DNA of 64,000 nucleotides from Turnera subulata (lineage: Eukaryota > Streptophyta > Magnoliopsida > Malpighiales > Passifloraceae). The DNA lies in the NCBI GenBank assembly GCA_028386065.3, contig JAKUCV010006803.1, positions 111,896-175,895 of the forward strand, given 5' to 3'. The notes below the pieces were generated by a model. It did not search any database. It was not told the DNA's origin and was given only the letters and a program-made list of their open reading frames with translations. Positions 57,655 to 64,000 of this stretch are shown piece after piece (the first letter of the stretch is position 1; every line of letters starts with the position of its first letter). The position numbers and the translations under genes were made by a program.

Positions 57655-58910
57655 ACTTGGAGAATATCTAGAGGAGCATTGCACAACTCTGACAGACCTT
57701 GTATGATAAAGAGAGCTATTTGAAGGCTGAGGATGGTCTTCCCTGACTGTATCATCAATGCCATCATCCTCGTTACTATCAGCTTCTACTAACCCATCTT
57801 CAATAGGAACATCTGGAATTTCAGGATGAATATCCTGAACATCATCTCCAACTTGCCTCGACACCATTGCTCGAGGTAACTGAAACTCTGTTGAATCATT
57901 ACTGGACTTCTCTACTTTGTCAATGCCATCTATGGTTTGATCCTCCATAAAGACAACATCTCGACTCTGATAAGCTTTTTCTCCACCGGATCATAGAACC
58001 TATAGCCAAGCATGTCTTGGCAATAACCGATGAATACACACTGCCTCTACTTATCATCCAGTTTGCTTCTTTCATCCTTCGGAATGTGGACATGAGCTTT
58101 GTACCCAAATACTCAGAAGTGATCATAGGATATGTCCCTTCCTGACCACACCTTCTCTGGAGCTTCATACTGAAGAGGAACATAGGGTGAATGGTTCAGC
58201 ACATAAGCCGCTGTAAGCAGTGCTTCAGCCCAAAAAACCTGTGGTAACTTTGAATGAAAGAGTATGCATCTGGTTCTCTTAATCAAAGTTCTGTTCATCC
58301 TCTCAGCTAAGCCATTCAATTGTGGAGTTTTGGGAGGAGTAAACTGATGTCGAATACCATTTTCTTTGCAGTAAACATCAAATGGACTTGTGTACTCACC
58401 ACCATTATCTGTCCGGAAACACTTTAACTTCTTTCCAGTCTCTCTTTCCACCATGGTTAGGAACTGCTTGAAAACTGCTAACACTTGATCTTTAGACTTC
58501 AATGTGTACACCCAAGTCTTCCGTGAATGATCATCAATGAACGTCACGAAATACAGGGCACCACCAAGGGACTTGTTGAATGGCCCACATAGATCTGAGT
58601 GTACCAGTTCTAACACATCTTTTTTTTTGGAAGGAGGAAAACTCTTGAAAGAAACTCTGTTTTGCTTACCAGCTAGACAATGAGAGCAGTTCTCTAGCTG
58701 GATCTTGTCAAATCCTGACAAAGCTTTCTTCTTGACTAGCTTTGTCATTGACTTCTCGCTCATATGTCCGAGACTTCTGTGCCATAACTGGACTTGGCTG
58801 TCATTCTCCACAACATTTGCAACTTGCTGGGAATCTTCGTTTGGGTCACGAACAACTTTGACACCTTTGTACCTCGTGCCACCACTAGCGAGCCTTTGGT
58901 GAGTTTCCAC
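57655..58910 (-). pseudogene. copia-B GAG-pre-integrase, integrase and linker
   Basis: Minus strand from 58910: LWHRSLGHMSEKSMTKLVKK, CSHCLAGKQNRVSF, LVHSDLCGPFNKSLGGALYF, FIDDHSRKTWVYTLKSKDQV, FRTDNGGEYTSPFDVYC, GLAERMNRTLIKRTR. Catalytic Asp, Asp and Glu are in place. The frame breaks at 58113 and continues in others through FIGYCQDMLGYRFYDPVEKK to the acidic linker (57948-57655). It ends SSRYSPSDY exactly at the gypsy-1 target site. The wording of the integrase C terminus suggests a Tork/Tnt1-like copia. Confidence 0.87.
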
Positions 58911-60049
58911 TTGCCGTTGTAGTAGGTATTGCCAAAATCTTCCTCGTCGAGCTTATCAACAGAGATCAGATTCAGGCGCATATCTGGAATATGCCTGGCA
59001 TTCTTCAAAAGGAGCTTCATCCCGTTCATGGTCTCAAGGCAAACATCTCCTTTGCCGACAACCATGAAGGATTTATCATTTCCCATTTTTACAGACCCAA
59101 AGTTACCAGGTGTGTAAGATGAGAAAAGTTTTCTCCGTGATGTAGCATGGATGGTAGCACCACTATCAACCACCCAACTCATCTCCTAGGTAGTAAGATT
59201 GGTAATATCATCATTGCAGACAATATTGAATTCTCCTAGGGAATTGGCTTCATCATCATTGCTTTCTTCCTTCTTCACATCTTTGCCTTTGTTCTTCTTC
59301 TGGTCTTTCTTGAACTGTCGGCAAAATTTCTTGATGTGGCCCTTCTTCTTGCAGTAATGGCACTCAAAATTTGCAAATTTTTTGGATTTTCCTCTGCTCT
59401 TATCTCTGTTGCTTTAACCTCTGTTTTGGCTTCTCCCCCTCGTTACTGTGGCCAAGACTTCTGACTGTGAAGAAGATGAGCCTTGTGATCTTCGTCTCAT
59501 TTCTTCATTCAGGATGCCACTTTTGACGGACGCCATACTGACAACACCGTTAGGTGCAGAATTTGTGATTGACACCTTCAAGGTTTCCTATGAATCTGGG
59601 AGTGTTGCAAGAACCATAAGAGCAAGTACCTCGTCGTCGAATTTTATGCCCTTGCTTGACAACTAGTCCATGATCCCTTGTATTTCATTGAGGTGATCTG
59701 CAACAATTGTGCCTTCTTGATATATTACTTGAATCAACTTTGTCAAGTAAAAGAGCTTGTTGTTTCCTGCCTTGGAGGCATATAATTCTTCGAACTTCTC
59801 CCACAAAGTTCTCGCATGCTCAATGCTAGAAATGTGGTTATAGACATTATTTTCAACAAATTGTCGTATGAAGCCGCGTACCTGATTATGCCCGAATTCC
59901 CACTCTTCATCTGATTTATCATCAGGCTTTACCGTACTGAACACCGATAAGTGCATCTTCATCACGAATAGGAGATCCTTCATCTTGTTTCTCCATAAGT
60001 GGTAATTTGTGCCATCAAGAGTGATCATCTTGTTCATCCTCGCCTCCAT
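58760..60049 (-). pseudogene. copia-B gag and protease
   Basis: The likely start is the ATG at 60049 (MEARMNKMITLDGTNYHLW); the frame is open further upstream into the leader but without gag homology. Gag motifs: KMKDLLFVMKMHLSVF, ENNVYNHISSIEHARTLWEK, YLTKLIQVIYQEGTIVADHL. A stop follows at 59663. Further stops interrupt the tail, which includes a zinc knuckle CHYCKKKGHIKKFC near 59320-59361. Protease: SWVVDSGATIHATSRR from 59180, then ARHIPDMRLNLISVDKLDE. A frameshift near 58900 separates this from the GAG-pre-integrase part. Confidence 0.86.
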
Positions 60050-60143
60050 CTGGACCAAAAATTTAGCTGACTCTTTTGGTCTAGAAAAAGTTCCCGGCGG
60101 TGAATAGTGCCTGTACATAAAAGACCCTTGCTCTGCTACCAGT

Positions 60144-60891
60144 TGTTGGTCCCAGTGGCACTTTCTTAAGGAATAATGATCAACTGAAAATAAATGGCTC
60201 ACAAGAATTTAACGTGGTTCACCCAAAAATTATTGGGCTACATCCACAAGCTCAATCCCATAGAAAACTTCCACTATAAAATAATAGGCTTACAAAGAGA
60301 TATTTTCCTAAAATAAATTTAGGGATAAATAAAACCTGAAACTCTACCTAAAATAGTGTCCCACAAAGAGTGTTTTCCAAAATACCCCCAAAAGTATTTT
60401 CTCACTATTTTGTCACTCTTAATTTAAGAAGGACTATTTTATCAATTCTTAAATTAAAAATGACTATTTTTCACTCTCCTTCTTTCCCTCTCTCTTTCCT
60501 TCTCTCTCTATTTTCTTCTCTCTGTGCGTATTGCATTGCCTTCACACTCTGTGAATTGTGTGTTGTTGCAGTGAAGATTGTTGCCTTTATATAGGCAGTG
60601 AAGTCCCATCTTTGTGCTCCAATATTGTCACTTTTGCTGCACCTAAACATAGTGCACAACTGATAGCCAAGATAGCCATACTCCCACCTGCAACAATGAA
60701 ACATAGTGCAGATTGGTTCTTCATTTTTCACCCTTTGCAGGAATGAAACATAGCACACAAACATGGTGAAGCTGCTTTCGGTGTGTCCTCTTCCTCTTGG
60801 TATTCTTCTGTCTTTGGCCTTTTGCTTTTGTTTTTTTTTTTTAATAATATAGGCTGGGCCCCATCAAGTGGAGGAAACCCACAGCCTAACA
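60144..60891 (-). repeat. copia-B 5' LTR (748 bp) with primer-binding site
   Basis: Plus-strand ends TGTTGGTCCC and CAGCCTAACA. Just inside the element, plus-strand GCTCTGCTACCA (60130-60141) is the complement of TGGTAGCAGAGC, an eleven-of-twelve match to the Met-tRNA site. A minus-strand TATA box (CTATATAAAGG) lies near 60586-60596. Flanking bases after 60891 are AGGAG. The matching target copy and the 3' LTR are missing because the left part of copia-B was lost near 28373. Confidence 0.85.
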
Positions 60892-60896
60892 AGGAG

Positions 60897-61682
60897 CCAA
60901 TTCACTATTGCTTCCGAAGCTGGCTATGCCATTGTGTAGGACACAACCGAAAACATTCCAATTGATCTATCATCCATATTCGAGAAATCTATAATACGAT
61001 CTCCTGGAACGAAATTAAAAGAAATAATTGCATTCATTAAAATATAAAAGGATTCTTCTCAGTGTACATAAGGTAATAAGCAAAGATGTAACAAGCTATT
61101 ATGGGCACAAATGACATGTAGAAACGCCATCCAAAATATGAATTTAAAAAAATGTCATATTCCAACTAGGAAGAATATTTTGTCGAGGATGACAGCGGAT
61201 AGGCATCCACCCTAGAAGAAAGATCAAAAGAGAAGAAGCTTTCAATTCCTTCTACTGTCAGATTATGGAAAACTGTACGGAAGGCTTCTGAAGTGGCATA
61301 CTATAGGCATCACAATCATTTCCACATAAACTGTTGAAGAGGTTGATTATGATAATTATGAAGTCTGTTCATAATGAACAAACCAATTCCGTGTACATTC
61401 CAGGAAGTCAGGATGAAGTTATACATAGCAAATATAATCCAATCATATTTGTCTCAAAGAAAAATTAAATATCAAGCAATCAAACTCATTAGCATTCAGT
61501 AACTTGTCTCCACCATTCATCAATTTGCTTTCCCTTTTGAAGCTGCTCACTATTCAAACACTCTTGTTGTCGTATTCAATGATCAGACACACAAGTTCTA
61601 AGCACTGCTGATAAAATCAAAGGAGGACACTAGGATTATTGGGCTACGAGCTTTGATCTTTTGATTACACTATACTTGCACC
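60897..61682. other. Non-coding spacer
   Basis: Mixed-composition DNA between copia-B and the fold-back element; no ORF, RNA or repeat terminus recognised. Confidence 0.5.
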
Positions 61683-62432
61683 TTGGGACCAAAACGACTA
61701 TTTCAGAATCACTATTGGAAGATTTTTTTAAAATTACAACATACTTGCACACCTTGAAAGAGCAGGTTGTTAGTTATTATTGATACTAATCACGTGTTAT
61801 TATACTTCTATCAATTATTTATTAATATTTAATTTATAATATTTTATTAATTATTTATTAACACTTAACTTTTAATATTTTATTTTAGCTTAAGTATTAC
61901 ACCCAATGATGAATATAAAGTGAAGATCAGCTAAATAGATAATGCGTTGGAACATCTAAATCCACAACTTAAATGCAGTTGGAATGATAAATTTCAAGCG
62001 TTCCAACTTCAAGAATTTCATATCCGCACAAACACAAATGAAAATCAGACAGTGCAATATGCTCATACTATCTGATTTACACTTGCGCTCACGCACATAT
62101 AAACTTCTTAAAGTTGGAACACTTGAAATTTATCATTCTAATTGCACTTAAATTGTGAATTTAGATGTCCGAGCATATTATCTATTTATTTGATCTTTAC
62201 TTTACGTTCATTGATGGGTGTAATACTTAAACCAACATAAAATATTATAAATTAAGCATTAATAGATAATTAATAAAATATTATAAATTAAATATAAAAA
62301 AATAATTAATAAAAATATAATAACACGCAATCAGTATTAATAATAACTAACAACTTACTCCTTCGAGGTGTGCGAGCATATTGTAATAAAAAATCTTTCA
62401 ATTGTGATCTGAAATAGCTGTTTTGGTCCCAA
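61683..62432. mobile_element. Fold-back (long-TIR) element, ~750 bp
   Basis: The left end TTGGGACCAAAACGACTATTTCAG pairs with the complement of the right end (TTGGGACCAAAACAGCTATTTCAG). The two halves are imperfect inverted copies of each other almost to the centre near 62060. For example, the AACATCTAAATCCACAACTTAA block at 61950 is mirrored near 62155. No coding capacity. I found no convincing target duplication, so superfamily (Mutator-like or other) is open. Confidence 0.75.
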
Positions 62433-63073
62433 CAGTGCATTTGCCATGACAGTCCCACTCATGCTTCCGGAAATGTTTGAAATTGAAAGTTGAAAAGTCC
62501 GACCAATACTGGTTTATAAAGTTTCAGTTGTAGATCTGAAAAAAAAAAGTCCAAAAATAGAATATTGTAAAGTTTAAATTTACAAAAATTAAACAAAGCA
62601 AAAAAGATAACAAAAAAAGACAGTAAAAAAACAACATAAAATTTGTTGCTTGCTTATTTTGGGATAACTATTTCTCAATTCTTAAACCTTTTTGTTATTT
62701 TTTGCAATTAAGTCCCATACCTTTTAAAGCCCCTATTTGAATCCTATTCTTTTATTATTTACAGCAAACAAGTACTAAATTTTATTTTGTCAAATTTTTC
62801 CGTTAAATCTAACTTCCTTTTTTGGGATTAGTTATATTTTAGTCCCTCAAATTTTGGATTTAAAGTAAAAGAATTCCCTAAACAAAAAAATAAATAAATA
62901 AAAATAAAAGACAATGTGATGTAGGGTTAGAAGTCTGGAAACTGGACGAATTGGGATTTGAAAACAGCACGCAGTTGCTCATGGTCCTGAAGTTTAAACA
63001 TACACAGGAGATATATTATCATCACAAAACCCCACCAATGACCAAAGAATCAAATACCAAACGGTAAAACAGC
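62433..63073. other. AT-rich spacer
   Basis: A-runs and T-runs without recognised features. Confidence 0.5.
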
Positions 63074-63346
63074 CTAAACAAATTTTAACGGGAATTGGCT
63101 TTGGAATTGCTCAAATTCTAGAAGGAATAGCTCATTTCTAGGCGGAAGCTCCGGGTTAAGCGCGACCACATGCTTTTGTTGGATTTGGATTCTCTCCTGT
63201 ACAGTATTCAACATGAGAGATCCTGTTAAATAAATACCGTTGATTTGTTTAATCAATGGCCCTAAAATATATAAGGTAAGAAAAACTAAAAAAATTAAAT
63301 AAGGTAAAAATAAATTCTCACCAATGATTTTGAAAATCATGGCCAC
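63074..63346 (-). CDS. Hypothetical short ORF, possibly two exons
   Basis: 90 codons open on the minus strand, from MAMIFKIIGEN to FQSQFPLKFV. The stretch after the ninth codon (G followed by GTGAGAATTT) looks like a splice donor, and TTATATATTTTAG before GGCCATTG looks like an acceptor. Splicing would remove a hydrophobic, T-rich segment and stay in frame (MAMIFKIIG-PLIKQING). I recognise no domain. It may be chance or a small unknown gene. Confidence 0.25.
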   Translation of the reverse strand: MAMIFKIIGENLFLPYLIFLVFLTLYILGPLIKQINGIYLTGSLMLNTVQERIQIQQKHVVALNPELPPRNELFLLEFEQFQSQFPLKFV

Positions 63347-63692
63347 GATTCAACGAACAGGACATAACTTTACAGGAGAGGATCTCAATCCGCTTTTGTT
63401 ATGTCAAAATATAGCTTGAAGAAAACCGGTGCATTTTTCCCTTATGTCAAAATATAGTTTTTTCTAAAGAAAAAAAAAAAAAAGACGAACAAAGAAGACC
63501 GAAAAGCGCAGTTATAAGCTAACTAACACTAAGAATTCAACTAATGTGCGGTGAGTTAATTAGAAAAAAGTCAAAAACAAAAAGGACTCACGACGGTGGT
63601 TCACGGCCGGAGTCATCGTTTTTGTGATGGTTGCTTCTCTGTTAAAAAGGAACAATAATCATTTCCTGACAATTGAAGATAGTAGGAGGAGG
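63347..63692. other. Spacer upstream of the short ORF
   Basis: A-rich sequence including a 16-base A run near 63468; nothing else seen. Confidence 0.5.
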
Positions 63693-63742
63693 AAAAAAAA
63701 AAAAAAAAAGAAGAAGAAGAAGAAGAAGAAGAAGAAGAAGAA
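63693..63742. repeat. Poly-A and (GAA)n microsatellite
   Basis: About 17 A followed by eleven GAA/AAG units. Confidence 0.9.
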
Positions 63743-63773
63743 ATACGAAGAGTGAGAAGAAGAAATCAAAGGA

Positions 63774-64000
63774 CACTACTAGAAAAACTGTAATTAGCGA
63801 TGGTTTTTGTGAGGGATTTCTTGTGAAATCCCTCACTAAATGACTTTGTGAGGGATTTTTCAACGGATTTTGGACCTCGCAAAAATGCTCGTCGCTAAGC
63901 AATTTGCGAGGGATTTTGTGAGGGATGTTTTGCAACGGCTTTTGTGAGGGAAATTTTCGTCACAATGGTGAGGGTTGCATGTCCCTCACAATATAATCCG
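63774..64000. mobile_element. CACTA (En/Spm) transposon terminus, continues beyond window
   Basis: Begins CACTACTAGAAAAACTG, the classic CACTA terminal inverted repeat. It is preceded by GGA (63771-63773), a candidate 3-bp target duplication. Subterminal repeats fill the rest: GTGAGGGA at about 63809, 63848, 63918 and 63943, its complement TCCCTCAC at about 63829 and 63982, and GCGAGGGA at 63907. Such subterminal repeats are transposase-binding sites in this superfamily. The other end and any transposase lie outside the window. Confidence 0.88.

Noticed and set aside
61673..62441. A 9-bp target duplication around the fold-back element
   Set aside because: Flanks ACTTGCACC and CAGTGCATT share only TGCA, which is too weak.

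Overview
This is plant nuclear DNA, most likely from a eudicot. The evidence is a single-exon G-type lectin receptor kinase gene, chromovirus (Tekay-like) and SIRE/Tork-like LTR retrotransposons, a Cassandra TRIM carrying 5S rRNA sequence, and a CACTA transposon end. I cannot name the species. Nearly all of the window is transposon-derived. The only gene I regard as certainly intact is the receptor kinase on the minus strand at 13039-15477.

Layout. From 1 to 9.9 kb lies an old copia element (copia-A, minus strand), broken up by later insertions. A 732-bp Mutator-like element (1066-1797) sits between its GAG-pre-integrase and integrase parts. A very large solo LTR (1962-7358) splits its protease from its integrase, and a second solo LTR of the same type lies inside that one in the opposite orientation (2988-5168). 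A 1.86-kb tandem duplication covers part of the arrangement. A complete Cassandra TRIM (8904-9856, target duplication AAATT) lies in what is probably copia-A's LTR. From 10 to 21 kb come AT-rich spacer, an LTR-like stretch, the kinase gene, a 5'-truncated LINE (16244-16941) and a duplicated 0.63-kb segment. A Ty3 solo LTR (21189-23648, target duplication GTGTC) follows, then an AT-rich repeat field with one N at 26309.

From 28.4 to 60.9 kb is one nested stack that can be taken apart by its target-site duplications. The oldest layer is a Tork-like copia (copia-B, minus). Gypsy-1, a Tekay-like chromovirus (28714-57649, TAATC), inserted just upstream of copia-B's reverse transcriptase. Two elements then inserted into gypsy-1's 3' LTR: a SIRE-like copia (copia-D, 37056-46588, GGCAC) and a second Tekay-like chromovirus on the minus strand (gypsy-2, 46974-55458, TTTCC). 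The right end holds a 750-bp fold-back element, a short unknown ORF and the first 227 bp of a CACTA element that runs off the window.

The observation I rate highest is in copia-D. The octamer AGCCAAAT or its complement ATTTGGCT occurs at least 30 times in 9.5 kb, in coding and non-coding parts and in several reading frames. It often forms inverted pairs whose starts are 15-18 nt apart, and one pair shows a compensating change. The same element carries a long accessory ORF downstream of pol. A second strong signal is the decay of gypsy-1: 17 premature stops, of which 14 are TAG, 3 TGA and none TAA, as expected if methylated CHG and CG cytosines deaminated.
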